From: Streptomyces sp. WMMB303
GTDB lineage: Bacteria; Actinomycetota; Actinomycetes; Streptomycetales; Streptomycetaceae
Length of the DNA: 64,000 nucleotides
Direction of reading: 5' to 3'
Assembly (NCBI RefSeq): GCF_029351045.1
Contig: NZ_JARKIN010000001.1
Coordinates: forward strand, 124,001 to 188,000
In this document: piece by piece, positions 1-7,259 of the stretch
How the letters are laid out: each line of letters opens with the position of its first letter
How positions within the stretch are numbered: the first letter of the stretch is position 1
The notes under the pieces: model-generated
What the model saw: only the letters and a program-made list of their open reading frames with translations
Databases searched by the model: none
What the model was told of the DNA's origin: nothing
Position numbers and translations under genes: made by a program

Positions 1-215
1 GTCGGCGATCGAACTCCGGCTGCACGGCACGCAGTTGAGGCGATGCATCCACAGCTCGGACCTCGATGTCAAGGCTGTTCCTGGCAGCATGCGTTGTGGC
101 ACTGTGTGGTTGAGGGACAACGGGGGGTCGGTCCGTGCCGTGCGCCGCATCGTGCGGCTGTCGCGATCGTGCTGCTTCCCGCGAGTCGGCACGAGGCAGA
201 GCTGAAAGGTCGCTT
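1..215. other. Upstream region of the first operon, no gene called
   Basis: No convincing gene ends or begins here. Two forward frames stay open, but codon use is poor compared with the neighbouring genes, so the tail of a gene from the left cannot be excluded. The region should carry the promoter of the operon starting at 216. A GAAAGG ribosome site lies at 204-209. Confidence 0.4.
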
Positions 216-935
216 ATGACGATCGCGGTCCTGGACGACGAGGAAGTCGTGGTGCGCACCCCGGAGGAGTTCCGCCGGATGCCCCGTGACTACCAGAAGA
301 TGCTGATCAGTCAGGTCACCATCAACACCGAGGGCGAGCTCTCGGGCGGCGACGACTACGTACAGATGTTCCTGCCGCTGGCGCCGGACGCCGAGGAACG
401 CCAGGTGTGCGCGGAGCGGGCCGCCGAGGAGTACGACCACTACAAGATCGGCAAGCGGGTGCTGGCCGACCTCGGGATCGACACCACCTACATGGAGACC
501 CAGGCGGTCTCCGAGCGGATGCTGTTCGCGGACGAGCGGATGCACACCTGCACCACGTGGGCCGAGCGGGGGGTGTACTCCTACATCGGCGAGGAGACCG
601 CGATGGTGATGCTGCGAGAGTTCGCGGAGAGCAGCTACAAGCCGTGGGCCGAGGCCGTCCGCACGATCATCCTGGACGAGAAGATCCATATCGCACACGG
701 CGCGCGGGTCTGCCGCAACCTCGCCGCCACAGCGGAGGGCCGCGCCGAGCTGCAGGCCGCGCTGGAGCGGCTGTGGCCGATGTTCGTGGGCATCTTCGGC
801 AGTGCGAACACCAAGCGCTCGAAGCTGGCGGTGCGCTACGGGCTGCGCAGGACGACCAACGGCGAGGCGATCGAGCTGTGGCGGCAGAAGGTCGGCCCGC
901 GCGTCGCCAACCTGGGCCTGCGCGTGCCGGAATGA
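216..935 (+). CDS. PaaA/ferritin-like diiron oxygenase
   Basis: The 239-residue protein has the paired helix pattern of carboxylate-bridged diiron enzymes. ExxH motifs sit at E72-H75 and E155-H158, with further candidate ligands at E41 and E126/E127. The overall look (NTEGELSGGDDYVQMFLPLA near the N-terminus, then DEKIHIAHG) resembles the PaaA/PaaC phenylacetyl-CoA oxygenase family, whose members insert oxygen using a di-iron centre. The ATG at 216 is chosen because GAAAGG sits 6 bases upstream; an earlier in-frame start at 135 has no such site. It opens an operon with radical SAM, ACP, ketosynthase and enoyl reductase genes, so the substrate is probably an acyl chain or amino acid in that pathway rather than phenylacetate (inference). 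The paa reductase and accessory genes are absent nearby. Confidence 0.75.
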   Translation: MTIAVLDDEEVVVRTPEEFRRMPRDYQKMLISQVTINTEGELSGGDDYVQMFLPLAPDAEERQVCAERAAEEYDHYKIGKRVLADLGIDTTYMETQAVSERMLFADERMHTCTTWAERGVYSYIGEETAMVMLREFAESSYKPWAEAVRTIILDEKIHIAHGARVCRNLAATAEGRAELQAALERLWPMFVGIFGSANTKRSKLAVRYGLRRTTNGEAIELWRQKVGPRVANLGLRVPE

Positions 936-949
936 GCCGGGAGGCAGCC

Positions 950-2062
950 ATGACCACAGCAGTACACATCACCCCGCGCCCGCCCTCCCGCGCGGAGGCC
1001 AAGGCGCGGCTGCGGGGGTATCTGGCGGACCGCCCGGACCTCGCGGCCCGACTCAAGGACGTGCGCAGGATGGGCACCCGGGTGCGCGGGTGCGAGGTGC
1101 ACCTGACGACCGCCTGCAACATCCGCTGCAAGGGCTGCTGGTACTTCGAGGGCGGCTTCGACACCGCGGTCAGGGAGACCTCCGACCCGGGCCTGATCCG
1201 GGCCTTCGCGGAGAAGCTCGCCGCGGACGGGGTCACCCAGGCGACCCTCATCGGCGGAGAGCCGACCCTGGTGCTGGACCGGGTGCGCCCCTTCGTCGAA
1301 CATCTGCCGTATCTGACGATCTCCACCAACGGGCTGCGGCCGCTGCCGATGGACGGTTTCGAGAACGTGGCCGTCGGCATCAGCCTGTTCGGTGGCGGGC
1401 CGCTGGATGACGAACTGCGGGCGCACCGGCCCAACGGCTCGTCGTTCACCGGCCTGTTCGAGAAGGCGCTGGGCCACTACCGGGATGATCCCAGGGTCAC
1501 GTTCGTCTTCGCCCTCTCGGAGGAGGGGCTGCCCTACATCGAGCCGACGGTGCGGGCGATCCGGGACAACGGCAACCAGGTCACCTTCAACTTCTACAGC
1601 GAGCACGGCTCGGACAGCCCGCTGCGGATCGAGAACGAGCAGCGCACGCTCGCCGAGGCGCTGCGGGTCGCCGAGGCGTATCCGGAGGCCGTGGTCGCAC
1701 ACCCGTACTTCGTCGAGACGCTGATCACCGGGCGCACCCACTGGGGCGGGCGGTTCGGCTACGACGTGTGTCCCAGCATCAGCGTCGACCTGCCGGAGCA
1801 CGAGCAGCGCGTGGCCAACGGCAATCCGGTGCTGGACGGTTTCGCGGTGTACGGCGCCGACTACGAGACCCTGCAGTTCTGCTGCACGTCGGGCGACTGC
1901 GGCGGCTGCCGCGACAGCCAGGCCGTCTACAGCTGGCTGATGGTCAGCTTCCACTGGTTCCTCGACAGCGTGCAGCGCTTGGAGACCTGGCTGGACCTCG
2001 CCGAGAGCTACTGGCGCCAGTGGTACTGGGCGCAGTCGCACGCCCCGGCCTTCGCCCGCTGA
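950..2062 (+). CDS. Radical SAM enzyme with C-terminal cysteine cluster
   Basis: The 370-residue protein carries the radical SAM signature CxxxCxxC at C56, C60 and C63 (CNIRCKGCW), which binds the SAM-cleaving [4Fe-4S] cluster. A GGEP SAM-amine motif follows at about 102-105. Additional cysteines at C274, C311, C312, C317 and C320 (CCTSGDCGGC) could bind an auxiliary iron-sulfur cluster, as in SPASM or twitch enzymes. The start at 950 has GGGAG at 939-943, 14 bases after the diiron gene stop. Radical SAM enzymes catalyse hydrogen abstraction, C-C bond formation, rearrangement or methylation; which of these applies cannot be read from sequence. The neighbouring ACP suggests a carrier-bound or fatty-acid-like substrate (inference). 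Confidence 0.8.
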   Translation: MTTAVHITPRPPSRAEAKARLRGYLADRPDLAARLKDVRRMGTRVRGCEVHLTTACNIRCKGCWYFEGGFDTAVRETSDPGLIRAFAEKLAADGVTQATLIGGEPTLVLDRVRPFVEHLPYLTISTNGLRPLPMDGFENVAVGISLFGGGPLDDELRAHRPNGSSFTGLFEKALGHYRDDPRVTFVFALSEEGLPYIEPTVRAIRDNGNQVTFNFYSEHGSDSPLRIENEQRTLAEALRVAEAYPEAVVAHPYFVETLITGRTHWGGRFGYDVCPSISVDLPEHEQRVANGNPVLDGFAVYGADYETLQFCCTSGDCGGCRDSQAVYSWLMVSFHWFLDSVQRLETWLDLAESYWRQWYWAQSHAPAFAR

Positions 2063-2101
2063 ACCCCGCCGCACCGGCCCGCGGCACCGCCCCTGCGTTC
2101 G

Positions 2102-2111
2102 CCCCCCCCCC
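2102..2111. repeat. Run of ten C between radical SAM and ACP genes
   Basis: Ten consecutive C bases lie in the 79-bp gap between the radical SAM and ACP genes. Such a tract is slippage-prone in sequencing and in replication. It lies outside coding sequence but just upstream of the ACP ribosome site, so its length could alter spacing. Confidence 0.9.
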
Positions 2112-2141
2112 GTCAGCACCGCACCACATCAAGGAGCAGCC

Positions 2142-2390
2142 ATGGCCGAACCTGTCACCGTCGAGGCCGTACGGGACCTGATCCGCACGGAGCTGGTCGA
2201 TTCCGGAGTCGAGGAAGAGACCCTCACGCCCGATGCCAGATTCGACGACCTCGACATCGACTCGCTCGACGCCGCGGAGCTGATGTCCACCCTCAAGCGG
2301 GAGTACGGCGTCACCATCCCGCGGCCCGAACTGGCCGAGGTCACCGTGGACCAGCTCGCCCGGCGGGTCGTGGAAGCGGCCGCGCGTTGA
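2142..2390 (+). CDS. Acyl carrier protein
   Basis: This 82-residue protein has normal ACP length, with the phosphopantetheine attachment site at Ser41 in the motif DIDSLDAAEL. It would carry the growing acyl chain as a thioester for the ketosynthase encoded next door. A ribosome site (AAGGAG) precedes the ATG at 2142. Its stop codon overlaps the TTG start of the ketosynthase (TTGA), which implies translational coupling and a dedicated ACP-KS pair, as in type II polyketide and prodiginine-type acyl pathways. The acidic helix II (DLDIDSLDAAEL) is typical for docking with partner enzymes. Confidence 0.93.
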   Translation: MAEPVTVEAVRDLIRTELVDSGVEEETLTPDARFDDLDIDSLDAAELMSTLKREYGVTIPRPELAEVTVDQLARRVVEAAAR

Positions 2391-3559
2391 CGGTCGCGGT
2401 CGCCGTCACCGGCGTCGGCGCGGTCACCCCGCTCGGCGTCGGTGCCGCCCGGCTCGTCTCGCGGCTGGTCGCGGGCGGAACGGGGATCGACGGCGGTGAG
2501 GCGCGGTGCACGGATTTCGACGCACGCGACCACCTGGCGGCACGCGACCGCAAACGGAACGCCCGGTTCGCGCAGTTCGCCCTCGTCGCCGCCGACGAGG
2601 CGGTGCGGCAGGCGGGCTGGGGGGACGGCCTGCCCTATCCGGCCGAGGACATCCGCTGCGTGATCGGCAGCGGACTGGGCGGCGGCCCCGAAGTCCTGGC
2701 GGCGGGGGCGGCGAGCCCGCTGACGGTGCCGCTGATGATGCCCAACAGCGCCGCGGCGAGCCTCAGCCGCCGCTTCGGCATCCGCGGCGAGACCTCCGCG
2801 CCCTCGGGGGCTTGCGCCGCCGGGGCCCAGGCCATCGGCCTCGCCGCCGGGGCGATCCGCCGGGGCGAAGCCGCGGCGGTGCTCGCCGGCGGCGCCGAGG
2901 CCGCCTGCGTGCCGCTGGTGCGGGACTCCTTCGCGCAGGCCGGCGCCCTCTCCCCCACCGGGCGCTGTGCGCCCTTCGGCGCGGATCGGGACGGCTTCGT
3001 GATGGGCGAGGGCGCGGGCGTGCTCGTCTTGGAGGACGCGGCCGGGGCCCGAGCCCGGGGGGCCCGGGTCCTGGGCCATGTCCGGGGCTACGGCGCCGGT
3101 TCCGACGCCCACCACGTCACCGCCCCGCCGCCGGACGGCGCGCCGGCCGCGCACGCCGTCTCGCTGGCACTGGCCGACGCCGGTGCCGTCCCTGAGGATC
3201 TGTGCTACGTCAACGCGCACGGCACGGGCACTCCGCTGAACGACGCCTCCGAGGTCCGCTCGCTGGAGCTGGCCCTGGGCGCGGCACTGCCATCGGTGCC
3301 GCTCTCCTCCACCAAGGCCGCGACCGGCCACCTCTTCGGTGCCGGCGGCGCGGTGGAGGCCATCATCACGCTGGCCGCGCTGCGCGACGGGCTCGCTCCG
3401 CCCACCCTCGGCCTGACCGCGCCGGACCCGGAGCTGGGGCGGCTGTCGCACATCACGGCCGCCCGGGCGCTGAGCGCCGGGCCACGCGGCCGGCTGGGAC
3501 TGTCGAACTCGCTGGGATTCGGCGGCCACAACAGTGTGCTGGTCCTGGAGGCACCGTGA
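2387..3559 (+). CDS. Beta-ketoacyl-ACP synthase (FabF/KAS II-like)
   Basis: The 390-residue protein has an intact condensing-enzyme triad: Cys143 (PSGACAAGAQ), His278 (NAHGTGTPLND) and His315, with the conserved Lys310 (SSTKAATGHLFGAGG). The RDGFVMGEGAG motif at 201-211 is typical of FabF-type elongating ketosynthases. It would condense malonyl-ACP with an acyl-ACP primer. It starts at TTG 2387, overlapping the ACP stop, and its stop overlaps the GTG of the reductase. No chain-length-factor partner is present, arguing against an aromatic polyketide and for a reduced fatty-acid-like chain. No ketoreductase or dehydratase lies in this operon, so those steps may be borrowed from primary metabolism (inference). 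Confidence 0.93.
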   Translation: MTVAVAVTGVGAVTPLGVGAARLVSRLVAGGTGIDGGEARCTDFDARDHLAARDRKRNARFAQFALVAADEAVRQAGWGDGLPYPAEDIRCVIGSGLGGGPEVLAAGAASPLTVPLMMPNSAAASLSRRFGIRGETSAPSGACAAGAQAIGLAAGAIRRGEAAAVLAGGAEAACVPLVRDSFAQAGALSPTGRCAPFGADRDGFVMGEGAGVLVLEDAAGARARGARVLGHVRGYGAGSDAHHVTAPPPDGAPAAHAVSLALADAGAVPEDLCYVNAHGTGTPLNDASEVRSLELALGAALPSVPLSSTKAATGHLFGAGGAVEAIITLAALRDGLAPPTLGLTAPDPELGRLSHITAARALSAGPRGRLGLSNSLGFGGHNSVLVLEAP

Positions 3560-4359
3560 GCACGTACGACCTCACCGGCCGCCGGTATCTGGTGACCGGC
3601 GTGACCAACCAGGAGTCCATCGCCTGGCATGTGGCGGCCGCACTGCAGCGGGCGGGCGCCGAGGTGGTGCTCAGCTCCTTCGGCCGCACGGCGCGGATCG
3701 CGCGCAAGGCCGCCGCCCGGCTGCCCCGCGAGGCGGACGTGCTGGAGCTCGACGTCACCGACGAGGACGGCTTCACCCGCCTCACCGAAGAGCTCCGGGC
3801 ACGCTGGGGAGCCCTGGACGGGGTGCTGCACAGCGTGGCGTACGCGCCCGCCGACGCGGTGAGCGGCGCCTTCCTGGAGACCCCGGCGGCCGGCGCGCTG
3901 CGGGGCTTCCACGTCTCGGCCTACTCGCTGCAGCGCCTGGCGGCCGCCCTCGCCCCGCTGCTGACCGCCTCGGAGCACGGGGGCAGCGTCGTCGGGGTGA
4001 CCGTGGACAGCTCCCGGGCCCTGCCCGGCTACGACTGGATGGGCGTCTTCAAGTCGACGCTGGAGGCGGTCTCCCGCTATCTGGCCGCCCACCTGGGGCC
4101 GCGCGGGGTGCGGGTCAACCTCGTCGCCTCGGGGCCGCTTGAGACGCTCTCCGCACAGGGCATCGGTTCGTTCGAAGCGCTCGCCGAGCACTACGAGCGC
4201 TGGGCGCCGCTGGGCTGGGACCGCACCGACCCGGGGCAGGTCGTGGGCGCGGTGCTCTTCCTGCTCTCCGATCTCGCGGCGCACACCACCGGCCAGATCC
4301 TGCACGCCGACGGCGGGCTGCACGCCGTCGCGGGCGGAATCGGCGAACCCCCTCGGTGA
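3556..4359 (+). CDS. Enoyl-ACP reductase, FabI/InhA type
   Basis: The 267-residue short-chain dehydrogenase starts at GTG 3556 within the ketosynthase stop (GTGA overlap). The N-terminal dinucleotide site GVTNQESIAWHVA is the FabI variant with the Ser-Ile-Ala signature. The catalytic pair is Tyr159-x6-Lys166 (YDWMGVFK), which distinguishes enoyl reductases from ketoreductases (Y-x3-K). It would reduce the trans-2-enoyl-ACP at the end of each elongation cycle using NAD(P)H. A second FabI beside a carrier and ketosynthase is either a pathway enzyme or, less likely, a resistant copy protecting the host from a FabI inhibitor made by the cluster; the sequence does not decide this. Confidence 0.88.
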   Translation: MSTYDLTGRRYLVTGVTNQESIAWHVAAALQRAGAEVVLSSFGRTARIARKAAARLPREADVLELDVTDEDGFTRLTEELRARWGALDGVLHSVAYAPADAVSGAFLETPAAGALRGFHVSAYSLQRLAAALAPLLTASEHGGSVVGVTVDSSRALPGYDWMGVFKSTLEAVSRYLAAHLGPRGVRVNLVASGPLETLSAQGIGSFEALAEHYERWAPLGWDRTDPGQVVGAVLFLLSDLAAHTTGQILHADGGLHAVAGGIGEPPR

Positions 4360-4476
4360 CGTACCGCTTAACGGTCATTAACATCGACCGGGTGACGTCG
4401 GTGCGCGGCGTCGGCAGACACGAACATCGGCGGCGGTGCCCGCATCGCGACAGCCGCATCGGCGTAAGGAGTGGCC

Positions 4477-5562
4477 GTGGCCTCTGACTTCCCTCTCACC
4501 AGGACGACGAGCCCCGTTCCCGCGGCGGAGCGGGAGGAGATCCTCGCGGCGCCGGGCTTCGGCCGGTTCTTCACCGACCACATGTCCACGGCCACCTGGT
4601 CGGCCGGGCGCGGCTGGCACGGCCACCGCGTCGGCCCGCTGGAGCCGTTCTCGCTGCACCCCAGCGCCGCCGTGCTGCACTACGCGCAGGAGATCTTCGA
4701 GGGGCTCAAGGCCTACCGGCACGCGGACGACAGCGTCTGGCTCTTCCGCCCCGAGGCCAACGCGCGGCGCTTCGCGCGCTCCGCGCGCCGGATGGCCCTG
4801 CCGGAGCTGCCCGAGGAGGACTTCCTGGCCGGGGTGGAGGAACTGATCCGGGCCGACGAGCCCTGGGTGCCGGCACCGAGCAACGAGGAGAGCCTCTACT
4901 TGCGGCCGTTCATGTTCGCCTCCGAGGCGTTCCTGGGGGTGCGGCCCGCAAAGGAGATCGTCTTCTCGGTGATCGCGAGTCCGGCGGGTTCGTACTTCGA
5001 AGGCGGCCTCTCCGGGGTGACCCTGTGGGTCAGCGGCACCTACACCCGGGCGGGCAAGGGCGGTACCGGCACCGCCAAGTGCGGCGGCAACTACGCGGGC
5101 AGCCTGGCCGCCCAGCTGGAGGCCGAGGAGCACGGCTGCGACCAGGTGCTCTATCTGGACAGTGCGGGCGAGGGGTATCTGGAGGAGTCGGGCACGATGA
5201 ACCTGTGCCTGGTCACCGCGGACGGCAAGCTGATCACTCCCGCGCTGGGCACCATTCTGGAGGGCGTCACCCGGGACACCATCCTCACCCTGGCGGCCGA
5301 GTCCGGACTGACCTGCGAGGAGCGCCAGATCACGCTGGCGGAGCTGCGGTCCGGAGCCGCCGACGGCACCGTCACGGAGGTGTTCGCGGCGGGAACGGCC
5401 GCGGTGGTCACCCCGATCGTCGGCTTCAAGGGCGAGGGCTACGCCTTCACCATCGGCGACGGGGAGCCGGGCAAGCAGACGGCGGCCCTGCGCGCGCGGG
5501 TGCTGGACATCCAGTACGGCCGCGCCGAGGACAACCACGGCTGGCTGCGCCGGGTGCTCTGA
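4477..5562 (+). CDS. Class IV branched-chain aminotransferase
   Basis: The 361-residue protein matches PLP fold-type IV branched-chain aminotransferases (IlvE length about 360). The PLP lysine is Lys201 in TAKCGGNYAGS, preceded by GKGGTGT. The motifs YLRPFMFA and EESGTMNLCLV are typical of the family. GTG 4477 is preferred over GTG 4471 because AAGGAG (4466-4471) would overlap the earlier codon and is well spaced for the later one. It follows the reductase gene after 117 bp, so it may be in the same transcript. It would interconvert 2-keto acids and amino acids with glutamate, and could supply a branched keto acid primer or aminate a fatty keto acid made by the cluster. Housekeeping IlvE is the alternative. 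Confidence 0.85.
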   Translation: MASDFPLTRTTSPVPAAEREEILAAPGFGRFFTDHMSTATWSAGRGWHGHRVGPLEPFSLHPSAAVLHYAQEIFEGLKAYRHADDSVWLFRPEANARRFARSARRMALPELPEEDFLAGVEELIRADEPWVPAPSNEESLYLRPFMFASEAFLGVRPAKEIVFSVIASPAGSYFEGGLSGVTLWVSGTYTRAGKGGTGTAKCGGNYAGSLAAQLEAEEHGCDQVLYLDSAGEGYLEESGTMNLCLVTADGKLITPALGTILEGVTRDTILTLAAESGLTCEERQITLAELRSGAADGTVTEVFAAGTAAVVTPIVGFKGEGYAFTIGDGEPGKQTAALRARVLDIQYGRAEDNHGWLRRVL

Positions 5563-5571
5563 GCCGGGATC

Positions 5572-5611
5572 GGGGCGGCGGCGAGGTGGCAGCCCGCCTC
5601 GCCGCCGCCCC
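5572..5611. terminator. Bidirectional hairpin terminator
   Basis: A perfect 15-bp inverted repeat (arms 5572-5586 and 5597-5611, GGGGCGGCGGCGAGG and its complement) encloses a 10-base loop. It lies between the convergent aminotransferase and VanZ genes and ends the biosynthetic operon on its right side. Confidence 0.85.
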
Positions 5612-5650
5612 GCGCGGGAGGCGCCGGGTGCACCGGCGCGGCGCCGGGCT

Positions 5651-6169
5651 TCACGTCGCGGCGGAGCGGCGCGGTACGTGGACGGCACGGCTGAGGCGGC
5701 GGCCCACCAGTACGTATCCGAGCAGCGCGCCGGTCGCGTTGAGGAGCACGTCGTCCACGTCGAAGGCCCGGCCGGTCACCCACACCCCCTGCACGGTCTC
5801 CACGAGCAGCATCACCACGGCCGTGCAGAGGGTCACCTTCAGGAAGCCGCGCAACTGCGGCGCCATGACCGGCAGCAGGACGCCGAAGGGTGCTCCCAGC
5901 AGAATGTTCCCGCCCAACTGCTGGACGACGGCGAAGACCTCGGGCTGCTCCAGGTAGTCGCGGATCGAGTCTCCGGGCCGCAGGTTGGTGTGCGTCAGGC
6001 TCTCCGCCGCCTGCGAGGGCTGCAGCGTCGCGCGGGAGAGCAGGGCGGCGAACAGCACCATCGCGGCGAAGGCCAGCAGTACGGCGGACAGCCTGCCGAG
6101 AGCACGAAGCATCCCTCCGCGGGGCTTACCGGACGACACGGAACCCTTGGCATGAACGCTCTGAGTCAT
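5651..6169 (-). CDS. VanZ family membrane protein
   Basis: The protein of about 172 residues has three to four hydrophobic segments and the VanZ-like pattern NILLGAPFGVLLP followed by ETVQGVWVTGRAFDVDDVLLNATGA (split here into its two halves by position, about residues 93-150). VanZ-like proteins are small integral membrane proteins, some linked to teicoplanin resistance; most have no known role. The ATG at 6169 is chosen over one 33 bases upstream because the extra residues are basic and low in support. It is convergent with the aminotransferase gene and shares the hairpin at 5572-5611. Confidence 0.75.
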   Translation of the reverse strand: MTQSVHAKGSVSSGKPRGGMLRALGRLSAVLLAFAAMVLFAALLSRATLQPSQAAESLTHTNLRPGDSIRDYLEQPEVFAVVQQLGGNILLGAPFGVLLPVMAPQLRGFLKVTLCTAVVMLLVETVQGVWVTGRAFDVDDVLLNATGALLGYVLVGRRLSRAVHVPRRSAAT

Positions 6170-6325
6170 GCGCCACCGCTTACCCCGGGCGGCGGGGCGC
6201 ACGCTCTCAGCAGTCGCGCCGGCAGTCGCCCGGGTCCGCCGCCGGGACCCGGGCCGGCGGGACCGGGCCGCCTCCCGGCAGGCGAGCGGGGCGGCGGCGA
6301 CCCGGCCGGGCCCGCGGCCGCTCCG

Positions 6326-6778
6326 TCACTCCAGCCAGGCGCCGTCGCGCAGCAACTCGCGGCCGCGCAGTTCGTTCTCCTCGCGCCACGCCTGTACGCG
6401 GCGGGGGGTGATGCGGAACCAGCCGCAGGACGCGGCCGAGGCGCGCGGGTCGAATCCGGTGCGGGCGACGAACCGCTCGACCCGCTCCGGCGGCAGGGCG
6501 TCGATCTCCAGCACCTCCACCGTCCCTTCGATCATGGTCACGTCGCGGGTGGGGCCCAGTCCGAGCCGGGCCGTCCGGGTGGCGGCCAGATTCCTCCCCG
6601 TCGGGCTGCCGGCCGGGGTGGACACCAGCAGGGCCGCGCCGTCCCAGTCGAAGGACAGCGGCACGAGATACGGGGTGCCGTCCGGCGAGGCGCTGGCGAG
6701 CCAGATGTCCGCGTCGCTGCCGAGCCGCTGCTCGGTGTCCCGCCGGCGCCGGGCGCGGGTGCGGGGCGCGGCGCTCAT
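6326..6778 (-). CDS. Pyridoxamine 5'-phosphate oxidase-like flavin protein
   Basis: The 150-residue protein has a split-barrel fold pattern: WLASASPDGTPYLVPLSFDW, then VSTPAGSPTGRNLAATRTARLGLG. It resembles small PPOx-class FMN or F420-binding proteins common in actinomycetes. The C-terminal WFRITPRRVQAWREENEL motif recurs in these families. Its ATG overlaps the stop of the upstream VOC gene (ATGA), so the two are co-translated. Substrate is unknown. It is expected to respond to whatever controls the shared promoter region at 7173-7237. Confidence 0.75.
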   Translation of the reverse strand: MSAAPRTRARRRRDTEQRLGSDADIWLASASPDGTPYLVPLSFDWDGAALLVSTPAGSPTGRNLAATRTARLGLGPTRDVTMIEGTVEVLEIDALPPERVERFVARTGFDPRASAASCGWFRITPRRVQAWREENELRGRELLRDGAWLE

Positions 6779-7131
6779 CGGTCCTGCAGCAGGCCGAGGA
6801 GGTTGCCGTCCGGGTCGACGAGGGTGGCCACCAGCCGGCCGCCGCCCACGTCGTGCACGGGCTCCTTCACCACGGCGCCCGCGGCGGTCACCTCGGCGAG
6901 CCCGGCCTCGATGTCGGTCACATGCCAGTAGGCCAGCGGTGCGGTCAGGCCCTGCGAGCCCCCGTCCGGGACCAGGCCGATGTGCTGGTCCCCGACCTCG
7001 AAGCCGACGTAGTAGGGGCTGTCGGTCTGCGGCGGGACGCCGAGCAGGGCGGCATACACGGCCTTGGCCGCCGCCAGGTCCGATACGGGGTGCAGCACGG
7101 TCTTGATGCCGAGGGTGGCAGAGCCGCTCAT
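6775..7131 (-). CDS. VOC superfamily (glyoxalase/bleomycin-resistance fold) protein
   Basis: The 118-residue single-module protein shows two beta-alpha-beta-beta-beta halves, with FEVGDQHIGL and LVDPDGNLLGLLQ motifs near 45-60 and 105-118. Members include dioxygenases, glyoxalases and binding proteins; the exact activity cannot be assigned. It is the first gene of a two-gene unit with the PPOx-like gene and lies divergent to the large LuxR-ATPase regulator. Its upstream DNA carries a long element that is repeated upstream of the DUF1801 gene at 10612, suggesting joint control. Confidence 0.75.
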   Translation of the reverse strand: MSGSATLGIKTVLHPVSDLAAAKAVYAALLGVPPQTDSPYYVGFEVGDQHIGLVPDGGSQGLTAPLAYWHVTDIEAGLAEVTAAGAVVKEPVHDVGGGRLVATLVDPDGNLLGLLQDR

Positions 7132-7172
7132 GGTCGCTCCTGTCTCGCGGGTGGATCGCTCCGGTGGCCCCG

Positions 7173-7237
7173 GGCCGATCGCCGTGTCCGCAGCCTCTCT
7201 CGAACGGGGTTGCGGCCACCTCCGTACCGACCACGGA
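7173..7237 (-). promoter_or_regulatory. Bipartite upstream element, copy A
   Basis: Read on the minus strand, a 17-bp interrupted inverted repeat (TCCGTGGTCGGTACGGA, 7221-7237) is followed by exactly 21 bases and then a 27-base block (7173-7199) beginning GAGAGGCTG and ending GCGATCGGCC. The same arrangement with the same spacing occurs at 10665-10729. The block ends 42 bases before the VOC start codon and lies upstream of the divergent LuxR-type gene, so it may serve both directions. Confidence 0.75.
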
Positions 7238-7259
7238 AGCCGCTACGGATAATGAGTCG

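Noticed and set aside
216..935. Naming the first gene paaA of phenylacetate degradation
   Set aside because: The other paa subunits and the CoA ligase are absent, the protein is shorter, and the neighbours are carrier-protein biosynthesis genes.
407..949. An upstream extension of the radical SAM frame to 407
   Set aside because: It overlaps the diiron gene in another frame, has no family similarity and ATG 950 has a proper ribosome site.
4378..5688. Long open frame antisense to the aminotransferase gene
   Set aside because: High GC makes long antisense frames common; the sequence is Arg/Gly-rich with no motifs, and the sense gene is clear.
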